A DNA stretch of 64,000 nt from Calonectria ilicicola (taxonomy: Eukaryota; Ascomycota; Sordariomycetes; Hypocreales; Nectriaceae): NCBI GenBank assembly GCA_020809705.1, contig CP085834.1, forward strand, positions 372,001 through 436,000. The letters are read 5' to 3'. Positions 45,901 through 57,974 of the stretch are shown piece by piece. The translations under genes were made by a program, and so were the position numbers. Under the pieces are notes generated by a model, which did not search any database, was not told the origin of the DNA, and saw only the letters and a list, made by a program, of their open reading frames with translations. Within the stretch, counting starts at the first letter, position 1. Each line of letters begins with the position of its first letter.

Positions 45901-48900
45901 CTAGATCTTCGACCAGCGCAGAAGCACCGCAGCAGCAATAACTGGAAGCACACTTACCAACTCTCCCAGCCCCGCAAACTCTGGAGGAATCCTCGCGTTG
46001 ACAAAGGCACCGGCAGCAAGAAGAATGGCAAAAATATTGTACACGAAGCTCCACCCAAAGTTGAATTTGATGCGGTTGACTGACTTGTGGCTAGCATTCA
46101 TCATGGTCAGAATACCAGTCAGGGCAGGCCGCATAAGAACAACATCTGCAGCTGATTGCGCAACATCTGTGCCTTCGTTCATATGGACGCCGATAGTAGC
46201 CTGTGCGAGGGCAACGGCATCGTTTGTGCCATCGCCACAGAAAACTACAACAGGTTTCTTGCGATCTATTCCATTGCCGAGAAGAGCCTGGATGTAATCC
46301 TTCTTGTCGGCGGGAGAGCTCCGAGAGCGCACATTATCAGCAGGGATGCTCAATTTGGATGCGAGGGTTCGAACGGCTCCATCATCGTCGCCCGAAACCA
46401 CATGAACTGAAACACCACGTTTTCGCAAGGCTTCAACCGTTTCAAGAGCATCCGGTCGAAGTTCGTCTTCAAGCCCATAGACCGCTATCATCTTATTGTC
46501 GATGGTAAAGCAAAACACGGTATAGCCCCTAACAAGCATCGGCTGGACGAATTCATTGTCCGATAGATTGAGCCAGCGAGAATTGCCAGCTCGAAGGGCC
46601 TGGCTGTTGAAGGTGACCTCAACACCTTTACCAGTTAAGCTTTTAGGCTCAGGAACAACCGAAGTCATGATCCCCTTGCTCTTAAGGTGAGTGGTGATAG
46701 CCACCGAAACCGGATGCCGACTGTTTTCAACCAGACCCAGAAGAAGGGGAAGCTTTTTCTTGTCCACACATTTACTTTCAACAACAGAGAGCTTTCCTCG
46801 AGTCAATGTCCCTGTCTTGTCAAATACGACATGCGAAGTCTTGTGAGCAACTTCTATAGCGTCGGCGGATTTGAAGATAATGCCTCGTTCCGCTGCGACT
46901 CCACTGGCAATTACAACCACCATAGGAACAGCCAAACCAATTGCACACGGGCAAGAAACTATGAGAACAGTGATGGCATAAGTGATTGCCTGGATGGTTG
47001 CTTCAGATCCTCCATCATCGCGGACTGCCACGCCCACTGCAACCCAAATGACAAAGGTCACGATAGTTAATGCCACCACCACAGGGACAAAGTAGGATGC
47101 TACTCGATCTGCCAGATCCTGTAATTTAGGTTTTGACAGTTTAGCTTCATCCACCATGGAAGCAATGGCATGAAGAGTATTATCACCAGGCAGGCGGTTC
47201 AGCCGAACTGTCATGACACCAGGGCCATTGATGGATCCAGCAACTACCACCGATTTGGGATACTTCTCCACCGGTTTAGATTCACCCGTGAGCATAGATT
47301 CGTCGACCTCAGAGGACCCGGTGACGACCGTGCCATCAGTAGGAATTCTAGTGTCGGGAAGCACCTTGAATGTGTCGCCATGTTGAAGGAGTCGAGCATC
47401 AATCTCACGCTCTGTTGCACCTTCTGTGTCAACGAGGATGGCTGTCGATGCCTGCAATGACCGGATGGAGATGGACTCGACCGCTCTCTGACGGGCGAGA
47501 GCTGCGACCCATCGGCCGACCATGATTAAAGTAACCAAGAGAGTGCTAGTTTCAAAGAATTGTCCAGTCGAGAGGGGTTTGCCTGCGACAAAGTATCCAA
47601 AAGAGACAATAGAAAAGATGTAGGCAGCACTGGTGCTCAAGACGATCAAGAGATCCATTTCGATGACTCTGGAGAAAACGAGCGCCTTCAGAGCCTTGGG
47701 GTAGAAAGGCCCTGCAATGACAAATTGAACGATTGTTGCCAATGCGAGTGAAGCGGAGGAATAAGCTAACTCTCGGTCTGGAAGGGGAGCCCAAGCCATG
47801 ACAAGAACAGGGATAGTCAGAACAGTGGAAAGTAGGGTCGTGTATCCGACATGACGAACATGCTTGCTCCCAGCCTCCAGTGAAGGGTCACCACGGGGCG
47901 GAGCAAGCTCAATCGGGGGACCCCAAACCTTTTCAACGAGGTCTCGAGCTCCCACAATGTTCGGATCAAACGCAACCTGGACAATCTGCTTGTCCACAAG
48001 CATCATATCAATGACACCTTTGGGCCATTTCTCACTGATGAAATTCAAGGGCTCACCAGGGACGACGATTTCCAGGCTTGAACCCTTGTTCTGAACCCTT
48101 TCGCACTTGAATTCGGTGGTTCGCTCGAGATGCTTCACGACTTCTTCGACGGAGGCAAGGCGAAGGTCGACATTGAATTCGGCTCGCGAGAGAACCAGGC
48201 TCGTCTTCAGGTCTTTGACAGCGGGAACCGTAGCGAGAGTCCGGTTGAGCTTTGTCTCACAGCCAGTACAAGTCATGCCGGAAATGGTGAGCACAACACG
48301 CTCCTTACCGGTGCCCTGGTTCTCTATGTCGGCGATGGTCTGGATCGGAGCATTCTCAAGTATCGGCGCGTCCTTAAGCGGCGCGGAGGAGCAGCAGGCA
48401 TCAGTGGAAGAGCTCGCACAATCAGATTTTGCTTCTTTGAGATTGCCCTGCTTCGGTGGCTTGCAACAAGATCCAGCGCATCCTACCTTGGCAGATGATT
48501 CTTTCTCGGGGCAACAAGATGCAGCCGGCTTGATATTAGCTGTAGCATCAACAATAGGGCCGGCCTCTCGGCAGCGGAGCTCAGACGGAGGACCCTCGGC
48601 AGGATTCGCATCGGTGCAGCAAGACTTGGGGCATTTGGCCTTGACTGAGGGCTCCTTAGCAGGCTTACTCTTGGAGCAACAGGAGCCTGCGCAAGCGTTT
48701 GCAGATGGCTTCTTTCCAAACTTGGCGCTTTCGCTAGAGCCTTTGCGGAGGCGAAGACGGTTCTGCGCAGCTTGGTCTTGGGTGACGACGCTGCTGCTGC
48801 TGGAGGAGCTCAGTGAAGTCCTAGAAGTCTTATTGGAGTATCGCTCCCCGTCTAGTGAATGACGTTCGCGAATTTCACAACAAGTTTCCAGGCCGAGGGC

Positions 48901-49353
48901 AATAAGAGAACGGCAGATGCATCCCAGAGCCTGGAGAGTAGCGCCGTAGCGATCGAGAGCCGAAGTGCTATGCCGGGTGCATGGCTTGCCGTTGGCGGCT
49001 CCGGTGCAAGCTGGGTCGTGTTAGCAATTTCAAGTGCCTCTCGTCAAGAGCTTCCACTCACTCTCGGTCTGGGCGTCTACCCCAGGACCAGCAATGGCAC
49101 TCATGGCGCATTCCTTCATCGCCAAGCGATCCAGGCACGACATGTCGCAGCACGGGCTTGCCTTACCACGGCAGCATTCAGGCGCGTCTGCCTCATCCTC
49201 GACCTTAGTGTCAACGCATTTACCCGAGGAACAGCAATCGTCCGGCTCATCCTGGCCAGTGTCACTCTGCTCGGAGAGATTGCTCTCCTCAACTGGAGCC
49301 GCGACAGGAACAGCCGGAGCTGGAGTTGGACCGGCACAACAGTCGCATCCCAT
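45901..49353 (-). CDS. P1B-type heavy-metal (copper) ATPase with Cys-rich N-terminus, CrpA/Pca1-like
   Basis: Exons are 49353-49062 and 49010-45901, with a 51-bp intron, giving 1133 aa. It would pump heavy-metal ions, most likely Cu(I), across a membrane. The first 330 residues hold about a dozen Cys-Cys pairs (CDCC, DDCCSSGKC, PECCRGK, GSCCSKS, KSCCTD, GSCCKPP and others) that can bind metal. A heavy-metal-associated domain follows with GMTCTGC near 342-348. The pump core has TGES (about 673), the metal-site CPC (about 784), DKTGTLT with the phosphorylated Asp near 828, and GDGTND. The C-terminal membrane part reads GLGELVSVLP, as in the fungal CrpA/Pca1 group. Copper versus cadmium cannot be settled from sequence. 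It shares the window with the isocyanide genes. Confidence 0.9.
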
Positions 49354-49969
49354 GATTGGAGTTTTTTTTATTTTTCGCTTCCTGATACGAATTTGGCCAC
49401 TGAGATTAGAACGGTGTTAGAATTTGACAATAGTTGAAAATATGAATGTGCTGTCAGACTCGTCTCGCACTCGCGCTCGTGCTCGCACCTGGGCTGCCCT
49501 TTCACCGACACGCCAGCACGTGATTTGTTTTGGGAGCTGCCCAGATATCGCTCAGCATCTGATTGGTCTAATTCGTGGTCGTGTCTGTTTTAACCATTTT
49601 GGGCATAGCGAATACAGGATGCCAAGATCAGAAAATGTTACGGTGGCTACAGGGTATTTTTGACCCAATGTATTTACTGACTTTTCTTCAGGTTTTTTCC
49701 TATTAGAAATAAATAATTAAGAAATAAATAATTGGAAAAAAAACTAAATAAAATTAGGGTAAAGCTGCCAGAATTATAGTCTCATCCGGGAATTCACCCA
49801 TTTCCAATTTTTTATTCATCGCACCCCACGAAGTCGCATTACCCGCAATGGAAACATTCTATCCTTTGGGTCAAACCTTATTATAGCTCACATGTGATGG
49901 GCTGCATGGTAAGTTAATAAGATTTTATAGACTAATATTGACCCAGGCAGACTTATCGACTACATTGCC
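49354..49969. other. Intergenic region
   Basis: The first part is the promoter side of the ATPase gene. At 49700-49760 there is an AT-rich patch with AAATAAATAATT repeats. No gene is seen. Confidence 0.5.
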
Positions 49970-51327
49970 TTAAACCATTTCTATAATGACCTTGCCAACA
50001 TGCTTTTGGTCCCACATATACTGGAAAGCTTCCTTAGCTTGTTCAAACTTGAAAACGTGGCTATCCAAGACAGGGTGAATGTCATTGGCTTCAATGGCAC
50101 GATTCATTTCCTCAAATTCCCGTCTAGACCCAACTGCAACCCCTCTAATAGTGAATGTTCTAAGGACTGTCTCTATGAAAGTTGGCTCGGGTTCCTTGTC
50201 GGGAGATGCGTAGTTCGCAACGGCGCCCACCATTGAAACCAGACCATCAACCTTCAGAGCTGTGAGCGCCTGATGATTTCCCAGTGGGATTAGCGATCTG
50301 TGTGTCTAAATAGAGTCAGAGAGAAGAGTGCTTACCTGTCGGAGGCTTGCGGTGCCTCCAACCTCGACAACAATAGACACACCCTCTTCACCCGGGGTGT
50401 AACTCTTGACCACTTGTCCCCAAGCTGGATTCTCTTTGTAATTAATGACAAAGTCTGCCCCCAGCTGTTTGAGCTTTTCAGCCTTATGGCTAGATGAGGT
50501 TGTGCCGATAACTTTTGCGCCTGCCGACCTAGCAAACTTGAACAATGTTAGAAACAAGTCCCAATCGTTAAAATAGTATGCTAGGTATGAAGGCAAAGGA
50601 AATTAAAACCAAAGGAAATAGGTACCTGGATAGCAAAGGTGCTGACACCACCTGTTCCTTCGGTAAGGACAAATTCTCCTGGCTTGAGGGCTCGACCTTC
50701 AAGGCCATACAGAGCACTCCAGGCAGTCAAGGCTGCGCAGGGTAATGTGGCAGCTTCCTGCAAAGTCAAGTTACTGGGGACGCTGACAAGGCCATCTTCC
50801 GAATAGACAGCATATTCTTGCAAGACTCCATCGAGATGACCACCAAGACTACTGTTACGAGCTCTGGCATCTAACGGCCCGGCGAGATGATACTGATGGA
50901 ATAGGGTTGCAACTCGGTCACCGATTTTGAACCGATTTACGCGAGGTCCGATAGCAATGATGATACCCGCTCCATCAGACACTGGTACGAGGTTATCCTT
51001 GAGTGGAAAGGGAGATAGCCCCTGACAATATCGTTAGTTTCCATATACAAGACGCCAGAAGACAAAACTAAGGATCAAGGGTCAGGGATAGAGTCAGTAC
51101 CATACCTTTACGGTCATCAAGTCGCGGAAATTTAGTGAAGCAGCATGAACTGATGTAAGTTATGTCAGCTTCCGAGGCGGAGTAAAAAATATTAAGCCGC
51201 TTTTCTCACTCTGAACCAAGATATCTCGGTCACCAATTGGGGGAATTGGGACATTAGTTTGAAGCTTGAGACGTTCAAAGCCTTCACCAGTGCCAATCAG
51301 CCACTGCTTTTGGTATTGAGGGATCAT
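49970..51327 (-). CDS. Zinc-type alcohol dehydrogenase / quinone oxidoreductase-like (MDR)
   Basis: Five exons: 51327-51210, 51149-51106, 51021-50626, 50536-50336 and 50269-49970. All phases agree, for 352 aa. It is an NAD(P)H-dependent oxidoreductase of the medium-chain family, class COG0604. It shows HAASLNFRDLMTVKG, VPVSDGAG, the nucleotide-binding region TEGTGGVSTFAIQFARSAGAKVIGTTSS spread across intron 3, and VVEVGG. The structural zinc Cys cluster is absent, as is usual for quinone-reductase-like members. For the last intron the acceptor giving LRQALTALKVDG (intron 66 bp) keeps the frame; nearer AG sites do not. It is divergent from the bZIP-like gene at 51710 with 382 bp between starts, so the two may be co-regulated. 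Substrate unknown. Confidence 0.87.
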
Positions 51328-51709
51328 TTTTAGTAAATAAATAGAGCTGAGATTGATACAGACAAGGCAATGTAGTTTTTTTTTCTTAGAGCGAGACATG
51401 AGGAAGAGAAGAGGATGTTTTAATATACAAACCTGCGACATCAGTAACCATGTTCTTGCTATGAGTTTACAAGGTTCGGATTTGTGAAGGCGCCGAGTTC
51501 CCGATTGGCCCCACAATTTGTCTATTTCACCTTTGTCATCAAGCTCTCACTTATAATGACCGTGCAACCCCAAAGTCTATCCCACAATTTGTCTTCACTC
51601 TTTGTAATAACTGCGCAGTTTACTATGGTAAGAGAAGGACAGGAGCGACTTACACTGTTGCATTTGTAATATCCCGGCATTTGGGTAATTAATGCTCACT
51701 CTGACAAAT

Positions 51710-53091
51710 ATGGAGCCACAAAATGTGGATTCCCAGCCAGCTCGACGCGGCAGGCCACCGCTGGAACCGCAAGATGAGCCCAAAGACGATCTCAGTGTAA
51801 GTTGCAGGGGCTCTTCTTTCTCTCTCACGGATAGCTAAGTGATTTTTAGAGAAATAGATTGCGGATGCGATTGGCGCAACGAGGATATCGGGCTCGCAAA
51901 CAGCAGAAGCTTACTTCAGAAAGAGCTCGGACTGAACAGCTGAGTAAAGCGCTTGACCAGGCTTTTTCGATCTTTACCGGTCTCTATAAAAATCTGGCAG
52001 ACTCACCTCAGACGGAGGACTCGCCAATTTTTGTCCATCTGAATGAGGCCGCCTCGCAGATGACTGCTGTCGCTCACGGGGTGAATATGGACCTGGAGCT
52101 TTCACTGCCCATCAATGTTCTCTGTCCAATCACTCAGAAGAAGCGCATAGGGCAGCAGGCGGTCCCAGCTTCTGAAGCCATCTCCATTTTTCTCCATACA
52201 GAAAGTCATAGTACAAGCTCTATGTCGGAAAGGATATTTCGAGCCTGTCTTCGGCGTACCATTTCAATCCTGTCTTGTGCAGGAATTGAGGCCCGATCCC
52301 CAGTTCTGACTCTACCTCTCAATTTTCTGAGTGAGGGGACAATTATGTTTAGGTCCCTCCGAAGGCTGTCGCTGGGCCAGCTTTCCTTGGCTGATTTTCA
52401 CTATCTGCCCCAAAATGACAGCCGTGTTCCGCAGATGTACCGCGTCGTCGAAGGCGGAAGCAAAGCTGTAGTTCGAATGCCAGCGCCACTGGTACAGCAA
52501 ATAGTACGCGGTAAGACGAGGACCATGCTACGAACAGAATCAATACAGCTACAGGGAGAGTGGCTCGAAGCTGTTGACATTGAAGAATATTTAGAAGAGC
52601 GCGGGATCCAGCTGCGTAGGGAGGCTTCTTCAGAGGGCGAGCTTCTTGGAGTGGAAGAACAGCAGCAGGTGCAAAAGTCGGTATCTGGCCCACAGTCTGA
52701 CTTTGAGACGACAAATGATTCGGATCGGGGAAAATTGCAAAAATGGTCAAGGGAGATCAGGCCTGGTGCTTCTGCAGACTCGGAAGCTGGTTGGTTTGGC
52801 CACGAACCCGGCGTCGATTATTCAATTTTCGGACTTTCAATGCCACAACAATGGAGCGGTCCTGATGACTGCAGGCGAGAGATGCGGAAAGGGACTGTTC
52901 CTGTCGAAAATTCAATTACTCCATGGGTGGGCTTTAGCGATGACGGCAGGTCGCCGGGCTCCCAAATCACCATAGATCTGGATAGGCTTGTGCAACTCAT
53001 CGCAGCCAAGACAGTTTGCCTTGGCCCCGTCCCAGGGATCCGACAAGCTGCGGTGGATTCTTGCATTCGGGCATCTGTGGTTACGACCTAG
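51710..53091 (+). CDS. bZIP-like transcription factor
   Basis: Exons are 51710-51796 and 51850-53091, giving 442 aa. The basic region RLRMRLAQRGYRARKQQKL at about residues 32-50 is assembled just after the 53-bp intron and fits the RxxxRxAQRxYRxRK pattern of fungal bZIP-type regulators. It is followed by a short heptad-like segment (LTSERARTEQLSKALDQAF). The leucine zipper is weak. An RRGRPPLEP element in exon 1 resembles an AT-hook. The remainder has no known domain beyond an apparent fungal TF-like helical region and an acidic stretch. It is divergent from a zinc-type dehydrogenase gene, whose expression it could control. DNA target unknown. Confidence 0.8.
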
Positions 53092-54221
53092 CAAATCCTT
53101 AATTCTTTAACTCGATATTTGCAAGTGCCAATGCAGGATGATGGCTTGATGAACTTAATTTCAGCTCAACAAACATGGCATGAACCCAAAGCAAGGTAGC
53201 TTTCTGGTATATGATGTAATGATGACCACTTTAGTTCATTATTTTTCGGCCTGTAAATAAAAACCTTCAGCCCCAAATACATATGCCCATATTGTCATGG
53301 CTACCAGGCTGCTTGAGACATTTCGTGTGGAACACACCTGGACTCCACTGAAACCATTCCCGAGGTCCATGGGCCAAGTTTGACAGGTATTTTGCTTATG
53401 CCCAAGATGACGATTGTCTGAGACCCAATGCTTTGATGGACAACAAAACCACTCCCTGATTAAGGGGGTGCAAATGCCCCTATCAATTCTACACCAATGA
53501 GCGGATTCCAGGTTCAAGCCAAACGAAGGATCATCTGCTCCAGTGCCTAAAAAAGAATAAGGTAAATTTTAGTCAAAGGTTAGCCTGTGGATGGCGTCGC
53601 TTAGCCTACATAGAGTTTGGTTGATCTAGCCAAAATAAATTTCGCTCCAGGGGCCACTTGGCCGTAGACCGCCACCCCAGCCCAAAGGTTTCGGCAAGTT
53701 CCTTGATGTCTGGATGTCATTATAACGCACCGCAAAACTGCAAAGATCCACAACCCGGCAAGAATGTAGCAAAAGAATTTTGTGATTCAACTGTGCCATT
53801 TTGTTTCTGAATTTTGCTAAACTTGCTCAAGAATGGTAAATATGGCGAAGATTTCTGAGGAACCTTGCCCATCTAAAGTAATGTGACACAACACTGAGCC
53901 ACACTCAGCTGCATGGTTTTTTGTGAACTTTCTTTTGTTTCTTTTTATGCAGGGGCTGCTTAGTTTGCCTTGTCGATTGAGTTGGATCTGCGTCCAGATG
54001 CTTAAACAGAGTAATTTAACACACCGCTAGCGATGTGACCCTCTAAGACATGGCGTTTACTGTCTCGCCTAGGCAAAAACTAGGCGCCCCGTAATCAAAG
54101 TACGGGCGCAGCAGCATACCGACATGTGCTCAGCTTGGCAACATTTAAATTGATCACATCAGACTTCTGGAAGTGGAATTCGATCTTTAACTCTCTTTCT
54201 TCTGCAGTGAACTTTGATAAA
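53092..54221. other. Intergenic region
   Basis: About 1.1 kb without a supported gene. An open frame at 53517-53239 on the minus strand is short and featureless. Confidence 0.5.
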
Positions 54222-55088
54222 ATGCGCCCCATTGCATATTCCAGCCTCGCGGTCTTGCTTTCCAGCATAATCACGGCCAACGCATTGGGACGATGCCGCC
54301 CAAACAGCAGTGGCACCACACTATCAACAACCACGAGTTCCACGGGAATCATCTCATCCCCAACTGAAGATGCTTCTACACCGCTCACCACCCCGACAAC
54401 AACGCCCGCAGCCAGCACAACCACGACACCAGCAACCATTACAACCACGACACCAGCAACCATTACAACCACGACACCAGCAACCAGTACAACCACGACA
54501 CCAGCAACCGAACCAACGATTGATCCGGTGTTGAAAGAGGCAATAGAAGAAGCACAAGCGGCAGCGAACGCAGGGGCGGACGCTATAGTCAGGGCACAGA
54601 AAGCGTACGACCTAGCAATAAGCACCCAGCCACAGATTGCGCCATACAAGTCACAAATCGAGGCAATCATAGCCGAGGCAAATAGGATACGCAATAAGAT
54701 ACCTTCAGGGAATGAAGCAGGAACGGCAGCAGGAGCAGCACAAGATGCACAAGGAACTCTGGGAAGGATATACGGAGCAGAGGGGCAGGCCCAGGGCGGA
54801 ATAGCAGCGGCACAGTCGGCACTCTACGGAGCTCAGCAAGCGGCTGGGTACGCAGCCAAGCAGGCTGAGGAAGCAGCAAAAGCAACATCCGTATCAGACG
54901 CTCAGCAGAACGCACAAGCAGCGCAGGCAGCAGCAAATAATGCCATCATCACGGCAAACGGGGGTGAGCAAGGGGCAGCACTGGTTCAATCAGCTGTCCA
55001 AGACGCAGCCCAGGCATTGGTACTAGCCCAGCAAGCGTTGGACAAGGTCAAGCAGGCGGCAAAAGACGCAGGAGTTGATACTAACTAG
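54222..55088 (+). CDS. Secreted protein: Thr/Pro-rich repeat stalk and Ala/Gln-rich helical C-terminus
   Basis: This single-exon gene encodes 288 aa, starting at the ATG at 54222 that begins a clear signal peptide (MRPIAYSSLAVLLSSIITANA). Residues 25-100 are rich in Thr, Ser and Pro. They contain four tandem copies of an eight-residue TTTTPATx unit, probably O-glycosylated. After EPTIDPVLKEAIEEAQ the rest is Ala/Gln/Glu-rich with few hydrophobics and predicted to be long amphipathic helices (AAQAAANNA, AKQAEEAAKA), without Cys. There is no GPI-like C-terminus. No family was recognised. The combination of a mucin-like stalk and an alanine-rich coiled helix suggests a wall- or surface-associated protein. 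Function unknown. Confidence 0.72.
   Translation: MRPIAYSSLAVLLSSIITANALGRCRPNSSGTTLSTTTSSTGIISSPTEDASTPLTTPTTTPAASTTTTPATITTTTPATITTTTPATSTTTTPATEPTIDPVLKEAIEEAQAAANAGADAIVRAQKAYDLAISTQPQIAPYKSQIEAIIAEANRIRNKIPSGNEAGTAAGAAQDAQGTLGRIYGAEGQAQGGIAAAQSALYGAQQAAGYAAKQAEEAAKATSVSDAQQNAQAAQAAANNAIITANGGEQGAALVQSAVQDAAQALVLAQQALDKVKQAAKDAGVDTN
54417..54512 (+). repeat. Minisatellite of four 24-bp units inside the secreted-protein gene
   Basis: Four adjacent 24-bp units at 54417-54440, 54441-54464, 54465-54488 and 54489-54512 encode TTTTPATx. The first 21 bases appear identical in every copy and only the last codon changes (ATT, ATT, AGT, GAA). A unit of 24 bp keeps the frame when copy number changes. 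Confidence 0.9.
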
Positions 55089-56107
55089 AAGCCTGTACAA
55101 ATGTTGGTCGATTATTTCAAAGGTTTAGCCTCATCGGCAAGACATAGGTGGAGAAAACTAGGAAATGGCGCATAATAAAGATAACATTATAATACAATGA
55201 GGTATATGCTACATTGCATAATACAGTTACTCTATGGGAGTCTCGACGCAGCTGGCTGCCGCACTCATGCACATTTCCATCTACGCTACTCGCTCACTGT
55301 TTACCCTCGAATTTCTGTCTTGCCTGAGAAATACTCCTATCCTCGGTATGTATGTTGAAGAGAAAATGGGTTACCATGTTTCTCATTCTTGTCAAACAAG
55401 TGGACTAAATGAGTAGAGTTGCTTTGCAATCTTCTCTTTACCTATGCAAGGTGTAGCTATCCAGCAGGGTCGAGTCAATACACCACCACATCATTAACCT
55501 AAGAAAATGGACGCGAATGGTTTATTTCGTGACCAACGATTTGATGCATTCCCAAAGAATATATGAGGATCTCAAGTGTGTTTTACTCTAGATAATTAGG
55601 TTTGAGAGTGGCACTTTTGAACCAAGAAAACAAAAATCTCCTGCAGTGCATCTTCATTGTTTTTGGCGAGTGTACAGAGCCCTGTCACTTTAACGGCTCA
55701 TGAGCCTTCGTCTTGGCAACTTGCACTTTTTAAGTGCGGCTGAGCAAGTTCGCGCCTTCGCGACATTCCCGCCGCTTATTCAGAAATTGTGGGCAATGTG
55801 GAATCATTTCCTGCGAATTAAGAAAAAAAGCATTCCCAGCCCCCAAAATCTAGTTTCCTTCCATATTGCCACCAAACTACATCATGGATCAGCTGCCCTC
55901 GGCCTCGCGCTTGAACCAGTGCCGATCCACACCACTTGGTCTCGCGTCGGAGAAAGCAACGATAGGGCGCGAGCACCCCGCATTGATTTGAAGCGAGCAT
56001 CGGGAATTATTTAAGCATGAGATCAGATCTCAACTTTATCAATCCTTTAACACAATTAGTATCATCTCCAAAGCATACGTCAACGCTAAAAGGAAATTAC
56101 CATCACC
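55089..56107. other. Intergenic region
   Basis: No supported gene. The last 100 bp is the likely leader of the amidohydrolase gene. Confidence 0.5.
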
Positions 56108-57644
56108 ATGTCCACAACTCTTCTAAAAAACGGCACCCTTATTTTACGTAATAATGAGGGAACCATTAAGCCCCGTAAAGCTGATGTTCTCATCGAAGGC
56201 AACGTGATTTCAAAAATCGAAGAAAATATCGAGGTCGGCAACGATACCACTGTCATCGATTGTGCAGGAAAGATTGTGTCGCCTGGCTTCATCAGCACCC
56301 ACCACCACCTTTGGCAAACCCAGTACAAGGGTAAGCATTGCAACCATACTCTACTGCAGTACATGGGTCCGGGAAATCTTGCAGGGGGCTTCTATACTGT
56401 CGAGGATGGGTTTTGGGGACAATTGGCCGGCTCGATGGAAGCTATCGATGCCGGAACCACGACCGTCGTGGATCATTCCCACCTAAATTTCGGTCCTGAA
56501 TATCGTAAGTAGGCCACCAAGTCATCGATGCGTTCATACTCATGCTAAATAAACAGCTCCTACATTAATCCAGGCCATAGCGACCTCCGGTCTGAGGGCC
56601 GTGTACTGCCAAACCGTCCCCCGACAGATACAAAGCCGAGATCCATTTCGTTGCACAGATGATCACTCGCCCAAAAGCGCCTTAAGGACGTGGAAGGATC
56701 TCGCCTCTCTTGCACCATTTGCAGGTGACAGGATTCAGATGGGCTTTGCCATTGATAATCTATTTTTGCCGGCATGTCATCTTCAAGAGATTTATTCTGA
56801 GCTGCGTGCTTCCAAAGCCAAGATCATTACAACGCATGATGCAGGCGACGCCAGCTTTAAAAATGCGTCATCCTCATTGAGCATTCTTAACAATAATAAC
56901 CTTCTTGGTCCAGACATTCTTCTTTCGCACGGAAAAGTGCCCAATGATGAGGAAGTGAAGCTCCTGGCTCAGCATGGAGTCACCTTCTCCACAACTCCTA
57001 ACACAGAGCTCCAAATGGGCCATCCGCTATTGGCACTGAGACCAGGGTTGGAATCCCATTGCAGCCTTGGAATCGACACCTGCAGCTGGGGCGTGGGCTC
57101 TATTCCCGGTCAAATGAGACTTCTCCTTCAACATGCACGCACAGCTCGCGCGGAGAAGCTGGCTGCAGAGGGGCATTGGAGCCGACATGTCGGATCGCTG
57201 GTCGAAGATGTTTTCAACCTGGGAACTCTGGCTGGTGCGAGAGCAATCGGAATGGCTGGCGAGGTTGGACAGATTAAAATTGGAGCCAAAGCAGACTTGC
57301 TGATCTTCTCTGCGACAAGCCCATCAATGCTCGCTGCCGCGGCGGAAGACCCGGTCGCTGCCATTGTACTGCATTCCAGTGAGCGCGATCTGGAGACAGT
57401 AATTGTAGATGGAGTAGTTAGGAAGTCGGAAGGTAAACTTTTACCTGTCTCAGTTGCGCCGCGCATTGGCTACGGTGAGGGTATTGGCTTGGAGGGAAAA
57501 CAATTTACTTGGGAAGACGTTGCTGGTGAGGTCCTGGATAGCAGAGTGCACATAAATGAAAGATCGACAGGTATTGACTGGAAGAAGACGGAGGAGTCCA
57601 TTATTGACGCGTTTTACATGGACAGGTCGGGAATGGTCGAGTAA
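56108..57644 (+). CDS. Metal-dependent amidohydrolase (ATZ/TRZ-like deaminase group)
   Basis: Exons are 56108-56504 and 56557-57644 (52-bp intron), giving 494 aa. It is a cytosolic hydrolase of the amidohydrolase superfamily, related to SAH/MTA and guanine deaminases and chlorohydrolases. The N-terminal beta-sandwich strand LLKNGTLILRN leads to the barrel with the metal-binding STHHHLWQTQ, then ITTHDAG, LLSHGK (His) and SLGIDTCSWG with the metal-binding Asp. GAKADLLIF closes the beta-sandwich. The Asp replacing the usual Glu in the THxAE position may change specificity. The start at 56108 gives the usual N-terminal length (CACCATGT context). Substrate unknown. Confidence 0.87.
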
Positions 57645-57974
57645 CAGGAATGGGAAAATACTAAACATACCCGGGCATCAATTCTGTGCCACTGATATTG
57701 CTTATTCGAAGACAGTGGTCGACATTTCTATTAATTGGGCATGTATTCTATAAACACAGAGGCAATTGATCTAAAATTATAAAACAACAGAGCGGTGTAC
57801 ATGAAAAGGTATAACTCAAGACATAGCCAAAAAAAAAAAAAAATTAATTTCTCTCTGATTCTAGTATCGTGTGGTCTTGAGTAAAAGATGGTAAGTATGA
57901 TTTATTTTATCCCATATCTTATGCCGTTTTGTTACATATTATTAGGCCCGATTCCAGCCCAGCACCTCACATAG
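57645..57974. other. Intergenic region
   Basis: Contains an A-run at 57830-57842; no gene. Confidence 0.5.

Noticed and set aside
48107..48862. 251-codon plus-strand frame
   Set aside because: Antisense shadow of the copper ATPase coding sequence, which has clear motifs.
50270..50335. Frameshift in the zinc-type dehydrogenase
   Set aside because: Using the acceptor before GCGCTCACA gives a normal 66-bp intron and restores the frame.
54354..54557. Minus-strand open frame with a repeated CWCRGC-type pattern
   Set aside because: It is the reverse reading of the 24-bp minisatellite in the secreted-protein gene; no start context or signal peptide of its own.
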